NCBI RefSeq assembly: GCF_008831285.2
Contig: NC_045142.1
Span: forward strand, 10,349,952 to 10,413,951
Length of the DNA stretch: 64,000 nucleotides
Source of the DNA: Nymphaea colorata
Taxonomy: Eukaryota; Streptophyta; Magnoliopsida; Nymphaeales; Nymphaeaceae
Direction: 5' to 3'
Shown here piece after piece: positions 49,015 through 61,006 of the stretch; position 1 is the first letter of the stretch, and each line of letters opens with the position of its first letter. The translations under genes and the position numbers were made by a program. The notes below the pieces were generated by a model, which worked only from the letters and a program-made list of their open reading frames with translations, did not search any database and was not told the DNA's origin.

Positions 49015-49245
49015 GGTGAGCAGAAGAGACCCACCACCTGGTGAGCCGAAGCTTCTATTGAACCCCTTGTTCCTATAGGGAACAGCGCTTGCTTTCAATG
49101 TGTTGGGGTATCATCCTTACTGCACTTCAACTTGCATGTCACTGACCTCTTTTTACAGTATAGGAGGTTGACACCCTTAATACTCAAAATGAATATTGTC
49201 TGCTTACCAACCCCACCCTAAGCCATTGGGCCAACCCCCTCAGAG
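49015..49245. repeat. Member of the dispersed repeat family (copy 4)
   Basis: Shares the ordered phrases GAGCCGAAGCT, GCGCTTGCTTTCAATGT, CTTCAACTTGCATGTCA and CTGACCTCTTTTTACAG with the copies at 35.6 and 36.1 kb, which have for example GTGCTTGCTTTCAATGT and CTTCAACTTGCATATCA. Confidence 0.7.
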
Positions 49246-50114
49246 AAGGGGAAGCCCTTTCACTTGAAAGCATACAGACAAGCCACAAAAAATATAGTTA
49301 TTTGAGATAAGAAAAACTACTGCCTCTGTCATGTCTCCTCAAGGAGATTTGGTACACTAGCTCGGAACAGTAGCTGGTAGGTAGTCATCGGTTTGAGTGG
49401 CATGCACATCAACTCCTCTTATGCTAGTGGAATGAGGAGCAGTATACTAATTGACATGCATTAAGAGTCATACACCAGGCATTGGCACAGCCTTGGAACT
49501 TAAGGGCATAGAGAAGGAAAAGGCTTTGACTTTCACTCGAATAGTACCATCACAAAACTGCCTCCATTATGGTCAGTGAGCGCATGGAAATGCACTTAGG
49601 AAATGTTGGTCCAAGAGAGGTTGGTGAATGGAATGAGACCAGGGACGCATATTCTTTGGGATCAAGAACCCTATTAAACCAAGTATTAGTAGTAGACCAG
49701 ATGCTGAATGTAAACCGGTTTTAGGTGGAAGCTCATGATTACTGAATCTGACTAATTATTTGAGAAAGAGTTAGACATCCATCCAGTTTAGATGGAAAGC
49801 CTAAAGCAAAACCTGAATCGTATTGCTAATGATCATGTTAAGTTTTCTTTACCAAGCAAGCAGATTTATCTAACCCGTTCACAGTCCTCAGTGGAACTCT
49901 TATCAGAAAGACTCATCATTAACTGGGTAGTGACTAACTCAGGTCTTGCCATTGTTCAACGCTTATCAGAAAAGACCACACCACTTTTTATCTTTCCATT
50001 GTGTAAGCACCATGATAACAGACAAGGCAGTAACCACTTAGAAGCTCAGAATAGCTGGGCCTGAGTGGCTGGGGTAAACTTGCCGATTCCTACAAGTAAC
50101 CACCACCAGACAGC

Positions 50115-50120
50115 TTTATT
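50115..50120 (-). terminator. Candidate poly(A) signal of the coiled-coil protein gene
   Basis: AATAAA on the minus strand, about 145 nt after the stop codon at 50263, a normal distance for a plant 3' UTR. Confidence 0.45.
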
Positions 50121-50262
50121 GCCAAGTTGGCAAGTTTGACTACTGCTGCACAAACTGAAGCATTTTAAAGCAGTGATTTCACCTACACCTGTTACTGCAC
50201 ATCCCAGCGACCTGTAGAAGTTCGCCAAGGAATTCTGAGCATCGTGAGAACTGGCAATCGGT

Positions 50263-53200
50263 TTAAGATTTTGTTATGGACTCTGGCTTGCTTGAGCCTG
50301 CACTAGACTGCTTTGCGGTGGCCAACGATGGCTTTGTAGCTCCATGTGGGAGATATGAATATGTCAGGAAGCAAGCGCCAATGACAAACGATAATCCAAC
50401 ACAACCCCATACAAGTCTCTTTCTCCTCTTTCTCCAACGTTTAAGCCTGCGAGTTGCTTCTGCAGAAAGAAATAAAAAGGATCAGTTAACAAGCCAACAA
50501 GCACTACCTGGTTAACAAAAATTTCCTGCCATGTCTAAAAATCTCATATAGGAGAGCAAATTTACCTTGTTCAATACAAATATACTAACAAATTCAATAG
50601 GGAGAAAAATCAGTCAGGATGTGTAAACCACGAGTGTGCAAGATATATGCAAATATGCATGACAAGTACCCACAAGTATCATGACACCAGTCACCAGATT
50701 AATAGGATTAAGGTGTTTGAAATGAAGCATGTTATGGGTTCTATTTCTGGGCATCCTCTCAGCCATTGGAAGGCCAAACCAGTGGAGTCACTTAACCCCC
50801 AATGGGCAATGCAAAAGATACCAGGATGGTTCACAGAGCACAATAATCAGAAAAGAACATTAAGAATGTGAACTTCTCCTTGAGAAATTTGAGTTGAATG
50901 AGACTTCTGTTTCTCACCTTGTAAGAGAAACAGAAAAGCATGACAAAAAATAAACTACAACCTTCCTTCTTTTTTTTTTTTTTTTTACCTGAGTAGACAC
51001 TGGCCCATTCTTGTTGTAATAAGAGACCTTATTTGGAGAACATGAAGCTGCATATAGGGCACAGTGACTACCGAGACAGTAAAACATACCTATATTTTGC
51101 AAGTTTCTCTGAGTTATTTCACGATTTACAGTTTCATAATACTGCAGCTTATCATGAAGCCTTGCAATTTCAACATTTTTTGCGTTAATAACAGCCTCTG
51201 CTCTTGCTTCAGCTTCAGCACGAGCCTGACCTCTGCCAATAGCTTCAGCCACAAACCGTGCAATAGCAACTTCCTGGGACAGTGCGTAACCACCTTCGTC
51301 CTCTTGAACTAAGTTGCTGGACTCGTCAAGCATAGGTAATGAAAGACCAATTTGAGACAACTGCTTTGAAATCCTTTCCCACTGCTCATGCATATTCTGA
51401 ACAGCTTCTTCTGCCCTTTTCCGCCTTTCAGTTTCCAACAGCAGATCCATCTTAAGAAAATCAAGGTCAGCCTGCAGACTGGAACGATAGAAAGGGGAAC
51501 CTTGAGAGGATAAGCCATCACGCCAAAAATCTGTCAAGACACATGATAGAATAAAGCAGCGAATTGAGATTATATTATGAAAACGCTGTTCCTCAAATGC
51601 CAGTAAAAGAAACCACTTGCAGAAAAGTTAAGACGTATGGTAAAGTCATTTTATAGCGCTGATGCCACCTGCAGATAAGCTAACAGCTGAGTTAGCTCAG
51701 GCTGTTGATTGTTAATCCGTATTACCAACTTTATTCCATTTCCAGTTTGAGGAAATAAATCAGAAATAATGTCAAGCATGAGGGCACAAGAACTATGCTG
51801 AAAGTTTACAGGAAGTGATCTTTAGAAGCGTGGGTTGCATAAGGGTGGTTGTTGGGGTTTGAGAGGCTACAGATATCTCATGACAGAGTAGTTAGGCAGT
51901 GTGCCTTATCTGGAAATGTTACTTATATATATATGACAAAAAAGCATTCATACATTTCATGATGCTTTGCAAAATATACATATTTGATAATGACTCATAT
52001 ATTGTTTCGTGGGTGCATTACTTGGATATAGGGCTTATAGTTTCAAGCAAAGTGCTTCCAAAATGTGGAAGCAAACAAGCTTCTTTGCAAATGAAATGTC
52101 ATAAACCAGGGAAACAAGTCAAATGCTAACTTGAATATTCTAACACTAATAAAAACTTGCTTTATCTAGTTCTATCATATCCAGGTTTGTGAGGCAACAT
52201 GTTAGTTTACAATTTCTGAAGCATTTGAAAGGGGCATTGTACCCATGTAGATAAGACCTACGAAGGTAGCTTTCAAAATCAAATAAGTTCCAAGTTGCAA
52301 GCTACTAAGATCACCTTCCTAACCATGTCAAGATAGCTGGAACTTATCAGAGAAAGTAGTGGTACCGAGGGGATAATCAACAAATATCACCAAAATACAT
52401 TTACAAATAGTGAAGTTCAGAAGTATTGTATTTATAATTATTCTCAACGAGGAGAAAAGGTGCATATTCTAAAGCTGAACATGTAGCACCCTATTTTTTA
52501 TCTTCATTGCATGAGGAAAACATTTCAGAATTCAGCTACTCACCAGAATATCCTTTAACAAGCACAGGTCACCAGCATCCTCGCACCATCTAGCTAAATA
52601 TTTTCATGCAAAAGTTTAACCTTATTATCTTCCAATTGTAATGACAGTGTGATCACTTCATCCTAATGACAGGCAAAACTAAGTGGAAAGTTGTCTAATG
52701 ATTTTTGGCAGTTTCCGGAGCTACGATACACACACAGGACCATTCATCTCAATAGAAGGCTAGATGTGTCATTGCAATGGTTACTTAACAGTTTACTGAA
52801 CATCTCAAGATATTTCAAGATCATGGACTCAGCCAAAAATAGAATATCCATGATCTACGAAATCATGCAAGGACTTCACCAATGAGATCTACTCAAAGGG
52901 CCTGCACAATTTCATTTATGAACATAATCTAACAATTGCATTTCAAGCTATATTACTTTAAATGAAGCGATTTGTTTAACTGCATCATGCAACCTAATAG
53001 AATAAATTAAGGAAACTAACACCTTGAGTTAATTGATTAGTTCATTCTGCTTCTGTTCCATCTTTATATGCAAAAGATTTCACCAGCAATTGTTGGATCT
53101 AGGATTCTTATTGTGAGTCTTAAAATCAGAATATCATAGTCCATGTATATTGTAGTCAGCACTCACTTTGTTTTTCTTTTTTTTTTTTTGAAAATGTAGG

Positions 53201-54785
53201 CCTCTAAAACAACGATTCTTAAGCAAAACATGAACATGAGGATTTGATTCTTCATTTCTCGAACATGACCCTGGCAAGCTGGTTTCCCTTGCTCAGAATT
53301 CACTGGACTAATATTAGTTGATTCAGCTTTGATGTCCTGTACAGAAGTATACTGCATCTTCTGGCTTTCTTATTTAACTGAATACGGAGGGCAAAATGGG
53401 GGTTAGATAGACTAAAAGTCCAGTAAGAGTAGTCATGAGTGGCCCATGTTCCCCATGCTGGGCATGAATATGAATATTCTCAATGTTTTATAAATGAAGG
53501 GGCAGAAAGAGTGCATTATAGGAGAGAAAACAAACCTTCATTTCTAAGAAAAAGTTGATTTGTCATGTAACTACCTATTTACAAATGCTTGGGAAGGTAC
53601 ATTTCCTTGTAAATATGAAAGTATACCTGCAGTTCAAGTCTATTCATCAGGACTAGAAATAGAAAACCTTAGCGTCATTCATCAATACCATAAGTAGCAA
53701 CAAATTATGATAGCACAGGTCCACGGATAACCATACAAATTTCAGCTCTGTGATGTCATGACTCCCATGTGGACTGAGCTGAATCTGTGTGTTTCACGAA
53801 AAGATAGTTTATTGTAATGTACAATCTTCAAGTCCAACAAGTAGACATTATTTTACCTCGAAGCTGGAAAAACCGAAAAAGAGCCGAAAAAGATTTTCGG
53901 GAAAGGTTCTCCAGACAAACAAGATGGGAATGGGAACAAGAACAATCTGCTACCAGAATTAGTACCTTCAGGAGTCAAAGCATGCATAAGCCAATGACAC
54001 TATTTAAAAAAATAAAAACCAACTGCCGTCAAACAAGAAGACAAAAAGGAGAAGGGAACGAACTCAGACACGAATAGTTTATGTGTCGTATTAATTCTAT
54101 TTCCATCTCAACTTACGTAAACAAAATGCAATACCTAAAGTAAAGTCATTAGGAAAACTAGAGAGAGAGAGACAGAGACAGAAAAAAAGAGAGAAAGATT
54201 ACCATCACTGGCATCAAAAAACTCGCTTTGACAGTATGGTGTGCGGCCGTCATCCTCCTCCATCTCCTCTCTCCTGTCAATTACGACGACATTGGGCACC
54301 CTGGGATCCAAAAATCTGCCGGTTTCCGCTCCTTCATCCACACTAATCTCCACATTTTTCCACAAATCATCACCACCACCATCGCTGCACCTCCTTAAAA
54401 CCTCAGTCTGAACCTCCTCCATTGAGTCCGGCTCGCCATTACCCAAAGCTACTTCTCCGCCATACCCTGCCGGTTCTTCGATTCGGTGAACCAGGATCCC
54501 TTCTGTCTGCAGGCGCGGCTTCCGCCGCTTGTAATCGAGGATGTAAGGCGACTGCGAGAAGGAGGACGGTGAATCCGGCACAGGGGTCTGCTCGGGGGTT
54601 CTGTAAAGGGCAGGGGAGAAGAAGAGGTGCTGGGGTGGCCTCTTCTCATCACAAATCGAGCTCTTCTTCAAACCATTTTGCGGGAATCCATTTGGGGAGG
54701 TGGATTTCGGGCCTCTCTGCATAGTCGATTGAGTTACGGCGGGCGCAAGCAGATTCTCGAGTGCAATGGTTGTGAAAGTAGGCAT
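50263..54785 (-). CDS. Conserved plant coiled-coil protein with C-terminal membrane anchor, unknown function
   Basis: Three exons on the minus strand: 54203-54785, 51090-51530 and 50263-50459. GT-AG junctions restore the codons GAT (Asp) and GAA (Glu), and the total is 406 residues. Residues 1 to about 190 look disordered, with SPALYRTPEQTPVPDSP and SQSPYILDYKRRKPR, a Pro/Ser block typical of this plant family, then an acidic stretch. Residues about 205-341 form a coiled coil (FLKMDLLLETERRKRAEEAV; ARAEAEARAEAVINAKNVEI). Exon 3 gives a very basic stretch (RLKRWRKRRKR, 346-356), one hydrophobic segment (about 357-378, ending TYSYLP) and a short polar tail of about 28 residues. This layout suggests a tail-anchored protein with its N-terminus in the cytosol. 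I recall similar plant proteins annotated as uncharacterised, so no function is claimed. Intron 1 is 2.7 kb. Confidence 0.88.
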
Positions 54786-55700
54786 CCTTATGTCATTGCC
54801 TCCACAAGAACGATTGCGTGATTGCAGGGAGATAAAAGGAGGAGCGAGGATCCCTTTGCCGTGTATCTATGGGTAAAATCTCCAGTAGTTGAGGAAAAAC
54901 TACAAAGGGTGCAGAGGAAGGCAGAGGATGAAGCTTCCGTGGTAGAAGGGAAGTGGAATACTTGCATCAGAGATGGGATCCATGAAGAACCCACAAAGAG
55001 ACAGAGAGGCTTGAATTCATGGACACGAGGAGGAGATGACAAGTGGAGAGGACGGTTGCGGTGGTCGTTAGGTGCCTTTTCCGCCCGAGTTCTGGGAAAT
55101 CTTGCATGACAGGGACACGAAAATTAGACCTACGCATGGTTTTCTTCCTTGATCCAATTTCTAATGTACCTAAATTAAGGTTCTGCATCAACCTACAAGA
55201 GAGAGCCCGACTTGAGTTAAAGGGTTGGATCTGTTCTTTCACCTCGCCTCCAATTTGCTGAATACATCTGATTAAAATACTTTTTCTAATAACAATAAAA
55301 ATAATATAATAATAGCTCAATGATAATATCGTATCAAATTTGATTTGTTTGATGAATATAACTTCCAGGAGTATATCCAAACCTTATATATGTGTATATA
55401 TAAGGTTCAGTGCTTGTGTGCGGCCCTAATTTCAGGAGTATATCCAAACCCTTAGCTGTTGACTGCCCAAAATACTCGTTTGACACTAGAACTTATGTGG
55501 AAAATTTGTTGCCCAAAGCCCCAAGTGTAGAAGAACTGCACAACTTCGAAGCATTTTTTTCTATATTTATTAGAGAGAAACGGCCTTCAGCATGAAAATC
55601 TTAAAATCACACCCTTATACCTTCATAATTTTGACTTGCTTTGGTTTATATATGGTTATAGATATATCGTTCAACTCGAGTGTTGCACTTGTTACTGTTT
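54786..55700. other. Upstream region of the coiled-coil gene; no gene seen
   Basis: On the minus strand an 84-codon open frame (54788-55042) ends two bases before the main ATG. It would be an upstream ORF if transcription starts beyond 55042, but could equally be chance. Plus-strand frames here are taken as shadows. An 18-bp direct repeat CAGGAGTATATCCAAACC occurs at about 55367 and 55434. Confidence 0.45.
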
Positions 55701-55711
55701 ATAGATTTAAA

Positions 55712-55806
55712 AAATAATACACCTAAACATGACAATGACAGTAAGATTTGAACCCTGAATCATTTATGAGCCACATTTTCGTCCGGTTACACTATGCTCT
55801 TGAGGC
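55712..55806 (-). mobile_element. SINE-like fragment (Au-like head), minus strand
   Basis: On the minus strand it starts CCTCAAGAGCATAGTGTAAC (A-box-like) and continues to a B box within CAGGGTTCAAATCTTACTG. The head matches the 62.4-kb copy (CCTCAACGAGCATAGCGTAA). Confidence 0.6.
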
Positions 55807-56050
55807 AAGTTTGAAACACTTTTCTCCTGCAAAATATACAGAGACCTGACTGGCCCAACCTTATATATGAGTATATATATAAAGGAATTTGAGATTATCT
55901 GGTGTTTGATCTGTCTTTGAATTTGATCAATCAGGTTCGGCCAAAAGAGTTGAATCTGATTTATCAATTGAATTTGGATTTCTATAGGATATTCTTATTG
56001 ACTAATCTAATGGTCTACTACCCAAATTCGGTTTATGGGTAAAATTTGAT

Positions 56051-56106
56051 GCTCATGTTGTTTGAACCAGCAACCGACACCAGCCACTAGGCCAAGCCAG
56101 TGCACC
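56051..56106 (-). mobile_element. Second type of tRNA-like SINE head, minus strand
   Basis: Minus-strand CTTGGCCTAGTGGCTGGTGT fits the pol III A box and TGCTGGTTCAAACAAC fits the B box, 33 nt downstream. It is not a tRNA gene, because no acceptor stem or anticodon arm can be formed convincingly. It differs from the Au-like copies. Confidence 0.5.
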
Positions 56107-56816
56107 AAACCCTATGAAAAATTTGGAATTAAGTATTGTACTTCATATATTTGGATGCCATTAGTGAAAGATGGTAGCATTACATCGTCATCCGTCTTTA
56201 TAGAGGTCCTGTTTAGAGAAAGAGTTCAAACCAATGTTGTAGAAACCAATCTCTTAGTCCAATATATTGGCACTGCTTTCCTTACGAGCTTACTCACGAC
56301 TCTCTCTCTCTCTCTCTAAGTGGCTCATGGACTGCGAGACGGAAGGTGCGACGAAGGAAGCAGAGGAAAGCCCTAATCGAAAGGTGCATGCAGGTCGGAG
56401 GGGAACGTGTGGAGCCGTGGAGGGGAGTCCAGCAAGGATGGCAGGGGACGAGTGGAGGCTAGCCCAACAGGGATGGAGTGTGAGACCGAGGAGGAGAGGT
56501 AAGCCATAATTAGAAAATGCGTGCAGGCGATGGGGCGCGCGAGGGAAATGGATGGAGGGGCTCTTGGGCGAAGGTGGTGGACATCCAAGAGAAGTCGTGC
56601 ATGTGTGAAATGGAGGAAGCACAAGTCAGCTTCAAGGGGGAAAACAGATTAATGCGGTGGGAAAAGATTAATGTCAGGAGATGAGGATTAATGCAGTGGA
56701 AATAGATTAATGCGGTGGAAACGGTTATGCTATGGATTCAGTTACCTCAACTACCGATTCACCTATAGAATGAATACTGCTACAAGGGCATAGCGAGGGT
56801 CCTATGATGAGAATAT

Positions 56817-57134
56817 GTGGAGGAAGATACCTGCTCGGGCAAATGGGAGAAGGTTGGTTTTGCAAGAGTGAAGCTTGAAGTGCCGATCAACTTCCTCCCA
56901 GTGTTGTGGGTTTGTCTGGAGTTAGGGGATGGTCGACAAATCTCACAGGAGGTTGTTTATGAGTCCAAGATCTTTTTTTGTGACCTGTGTGGTGCCCTCA
57001 CCCACACGAGGTCAATGTGTAAGGAACACATAGAGGGAGAGCCAGCTGCAGCTAACCCTTGGTCCAGGGTAAAGATGGCCACCAAAGCTTGGAAGAGGCA
57101 CCATCGAGAGGCTGGACAATCCTTTGCCAAATAG
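56817..57134 (+). pseudogene. LINE ORF1 remnant with CCHC zinc knuckle
   Basis: A 105-codon open piece. RVKLEVPINFLPVLWVCLEL precedes the knuckle C-x2-C-x4-H-x4-C, as in plant L1 ORF1 (nucleic-acid-binding gag-like protein). Start and end are artefacts of flanking stops. Confidence 0.75.
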
Positions 57135-57738
57135 ACCAGGCTAGGTGTTCAAACGGTGAGGAACGAATCGAGGGAGCGGTGAGGGGGAACACACACCAAG
57201 TACTAGTACTCGAAAAGGAGCAAACCAAGGGGAAAGGAATGCAAGGCGACAATGGGGGAGGTGCTGCCAAGCATTAAACTATGGAGCCAAGCCTTCGAGT
57301 GCTCCTTCCAAAACCTTAACTCCTAACCCTTTTCATGTTTTGGCTAACAATAAGAAGACGAAGGATCTTGTTTTCCCTCTCAGTTTCACCTTTGAATCTG
57401 GGAGGTCAGCGATGAGGCTGAACTCTAGTGGGGCTGAGACAAAAAGAACTATAATTCAAAATAAGGTGGTGAGAGGCACTCGCATTAATGGGTATAGACC
57501 AAAGAAGCAGAGCCTTCTACCCATTGATACCATTCCCCTTTAGACAAGACTAAGCGAGGGGAAGGAGAAAACAAATGGAATTCAGGGTTGAACGGAAGAG
57601 AAGGAAAAAAAGATATGACTTAATCAAGAAGATAAGTTGTGCCTTAGATGAAAAAGAAAAGGACAAACAACCAGGGGAAATGGAAGTGGCTATGGATGGG
57701 GGGGATGGAGAGAAGTCGGCGATGCGCTGATGAAACTA

Positions 57739-60072
57739 ACTTGTTGGAACATGAGGGGGGCTGCACGACGGGCAGCCCAACAAGACCTCGTAAACCTTTG
57801 CAAGTCTGAAAGGCCTATGATCTGCTTTCTCCTTGATGCGCAAGTTAAAGGAGGTGGTTATCACGAGTGTTGCTCGTCGCTTGAACATAGAAGGGGTGCA
57901 GAGGAATAAAAATGGGGAAGATGGGCGAGCTCATATTTTTGGCCTCTGGAACCATGAGCATGTTCATAACCTTGGTTGTAAAAACCAGTGGTGGTTGGCT
58001 GGTTATTTCTTCTTTACTAATATGACGCAATTTTTCAGATAGTAGCTGTTTACATGCCTAACAACCCTCTATTGCATAGTGATAGCTTTGCTGAGCTGGG
58101 ACTTTTTCTTAATGCTCAAGACATTCCTACTTTAATATATGGAAACTTTAATGCTATGCGTAATAACCTCAACAAAACAGGGAAGCCTCCGACTGCTCAA
58201 GCTTGTATTGATTTTAATAAGGTCATCCTATCTTCCAATTTGAATGAGCTATGTGACAACCAAAGCAACTATACTTGGTCCAATAGACGCCAGGGTAAGG
58301 ATAGGATCCTTTACAAACTTGATTGAGGTTTCACTAATTCTGCTTGGGGAAGAAAGACAAATGTTGTTCGTGCTCAATCTACGTCCCCCAAAGCCACTTC
58401 AGACCACAAGGTGATCATGGTGAAGATGGAGAGTCACTATGGCAAAGTAGGAATACTAGACGTTTCAGAGTCATAAAACCCTGGCTGCTAACTAGGGAAG
58501 TCCGTCATGTTATCAGTGGAGCGTGGGGGGCAGAGGTGCACGGGTGTCCTATGTTGCGGGTCCTTCAAATGCTTGAGGTGGTTAAGCGCAGCCTGATACA
58601 CTGGAACAAAAATTCTTTTGGGCGTATTGAGGACAACATAAAGTCCCTACAATGTCGTCTTAGGCAGACACAAGTGAATAGTGAGGCAGGGGATGGGTGG
58701 GCTTCTAGGGAAGAGGAATCCATCCAGAGAGAGCTGGAGCAGGAATTACACTTGGAAAAGATCATGTGGAAGGAAAAGTTCAGAGTCAAGTGGTTGTTAG
58801 ATGGCGACAAAAACACACACTTCTTCCAAACTATTGCCAACAATAGATCTAGGAGGAAGCGCATTGTTGAACTCGAGGTGGTTGGACAAACCTTCTCTAC
58901 AACCAACAACGTGTTGGAAGCAATTAGCAGCCATTTTGAATGTTTCCTTAATGATGATAGAGCTAGTGGCGAAATCTCTAATGATATTTGGCAGAGAGAA
59001 TTTGTCACGGCGGAGGAGAACTCTTTTCTCTTGGAACCAGTCACCTACGCGGAGGTCAAGGAAGCAGTTATGTCTCTTGATAAGGACAGTGCTCCGGGGC
59101 CCGATGGCTTCTCGAAATGGCTTCTCGAACTTTTTTTATCAAATCATGTGGGAGGAGATTGGCCATGATATTTGGAGAGTGGGGGATAATTTTTTTAGAA
59201 CAGGGAAGATGGTGCGTAGTTTGAACAGTACCTACTTGATGCTCATCCCCAAGAAAAGAGGAGCACGTCAGATTGAGGATTTTAGACCCATTGTCCTGTG
59301 CAACAACCTTTAGAAGGTGATTGTTAAAATTATGGTGCAGCGCATGAAGAACATCTAGCCCTGTATGATTGGGATAACTCAAGAGGCCTTTGTTAAGCCT
59401 AAGGTGATCCATGATCAGATTGCTATGTCCAATGAGCTGGTTCGTCTTTTTGATAGCAGGGAAGAGATCGTGGCCTGTCTCAAACTCGATATCTTTAAAG
59501 CTTATGATAGAGTTTATTGGAGATTCATGCATGACAGCCTTCTTTATTTGAGATTTCACCCGTGGTGGAAAAAGTCATGCTTTATGTCTCCTCAGTCTCC
59601 TATATAGTGATGATGATTAATGGTGACGTAGGGAGAAACTTCACTGTTGCGAGGGGTGTTAGGCAAGGCGACCCAATGCCTCATAACTTTTCATTCTAGT
59701 AATAGAAATGGTCGAAAGGTATTTTAAGGGACAAATAATGAAGAGAACCATTCGCCTCCCATACTCAGTAAGAGCCATACCTGATGTTCACTACCTAATG
59801 TATGTAGATGACCTCCTGCTGTTTACTATTGCTTCTTTCAAATGGCTAACCAGTATCAAGAGTGTCTTGAGCCAGCTAGAAGGAAGAATGAGCTTCATAA
59901 TCAATAACTCTAAATCCTCTTTGTTCACCTTTAACGTTGACACTCCTCTAGAGCAAAGGTTGGCCAACATTAGTGGCTGGCAGGTGGTTAAACTGCCTTT
60001 GGATTATTTGGGTGTTCCTCTTTTTACGGAAAACTTAAATGTGGACCTTTGCACTGCTTCAAGTCAGATCTA
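57739..60072 (+). pseudogene. LINE endonuclease-reverse transcriptase remnant
   Basis: Pieces of an ORF2 in at least three frames. The catalytic aspartates of RT motif A (KLDIFKAYD) and motif C (YVDD) remain, but the endonuclease GDFN is GNFN and the frames are interrupted. No functional protein can be made. Confidence 0.85.
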
Positions 60073-60573
60073 GAATTAACTGTTACTGAAGCATGTCAAA
60101 ATTAAATAAGCAATACAAATAAAAAATATCAACTGTCCATACATTTATCGAACCTTATATGGAATAAAAAAGGGCCAGACTGAATTTGAATATGCGACCA
60201 ATCCAGACCCAGTCTAATTATAGAGTTCAAACAAACAACAATTGAAGCTTTCTTTTTTTTTGTGTTTCCAGAGGAAAACTTTCTTCGAATTATTTTCCTG
60301 CATATTTTTGATAGGTATGAAAAAAATTGTAAACTCTAAAACTATCCTCAGAACTACAACTAAGAATATCAAAGTTATACAATCTACAAATAAGAAAGCA
60401 AACTCCAGAAATTGCCCCTTAAATTGAATACATATAAAAAAGTTTGATTCGTAGGAAACTTTTCTTCATTTGTCTTCCCTTGATTAGCAGCGATCCCTGG
60501 AATATTAGTAGCGAATAGGATTTCTCTTTGATACCAGACTCGGTGGCTAAGCAAATCGAACAAGAGAAGAATA

Positions 60574-60828
60574 TGTTGGAAGAAGAAGAAGCTTCAATTG
60601 ATAAAACAATTAACTATGAAGGAAGAACAAGTATTAAGGAAAGAAATAACAAAACAACAAGAAAGCAAAGCATCTAACATGCCCCTAAGGAATGCTAATA
60701 CACTTAGATAGTGGATCTGGATCCAATTGCAAGGGTCTAGACAATTTACATCTGGTAAGGATCCAAGTAATGAAATTAAAGGGATAATCTGACACAAAGA
60801 CATGAAACTCAAAACCAAGAATCCAACA
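60574..60828 (-). mobile_element. Copia-like LTR (solo or truncated), minus strand
   Basis: On the minus strand a 255-bp segment begins TGTTGGATTC and ends TTCTTCCAACA, giving matching TGTTGGA/TCCAACA termini. A primer-binding-like TGGTATCAAAGAG follows 38 nt after the end (about 60523-60535). No second LTR or coding domain is seen. Confidence 0.5.
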
Positions 60829-61006
60829 TACTGTTTTCCATGCCGCTTTTGATATCTCAGCACCCACAAGGATCTATGCGGAGGTTGCTCACTCTCGTTC
60901 AGGTTTTAGATCTCCGTAGTTGAGGAATGCAACATTTGAAGCTTCAACCCACGACACAGGGTAAGGCAGACTCAGGTCCACTACATCATTTTCCCTTGGT
61001 TGGAAG

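Larger units (their letters stand above)
41081..50262. other. Intergenic, AT-rich, repeat-dense; no gene seen
   Basis: No coding family is recognised. The contents listed separately are a 100-bp palindrome at 41741, TA runs at 42260 and 42828, a 23-bp duplication at 43331, a GC-ended transposon-like element at 45.6-46.4 kb, a tandem array at 46.5-47.3 kb, a small TIR element at 47701 and a dispersed repeat at 49.0 kb. Short open frames in it match nothing I know. Confidence 0.6.
56817..60072 (+). mobile_element. Degenerate, 3'-truncated L1-type LINE
   Basis: Broken frames in the expected LINE order. ORF1 part (56817-57134, 57340-57543): a zinc knuckle CDLCGALTHTRSMC. Endonuclease (about 57739-58330): LTCWNMRGAARRAAQQDLV, then GNFNAM where active copies have GDFN, then NYTWSNRRQGKDRI. 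Reverse transcriptase (58344-60072): SAPGPDGFS, IEDFRPIVLCNN, KLDIFKAYDRV, RQGDPMP, YVDDLLLF and LDYLGVPLF. Stops and frameshifts separate these blocks (for example near 58327, 59120, 59311, 59356 and 59605). The RNase H/zinc-knuckle 3' part and the 3' UTR are absent after about 60072. The 5' limit is uncertain and may lie nearer 56300. Confidence 0.88.

Noticed and set aside
50276..50515. 79-residue plus-strand frame
   Set aside because: Overlaps the third exon of the minus-strand coiled-coil gene, whose membrane segment and phase are well supported.
54822..55109. 95-residue plus-strand frame as a divergent gene
   Set aside because: Lies in the promoter/leader of the minus-strand gene; charged low-information sequence without a family.
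56051..56106. Functional tRNA gene
   Set aside because: A and B boxes are present but no acceptor stem, anticodon arm or terminator could be placed. SINE head is the better reading.
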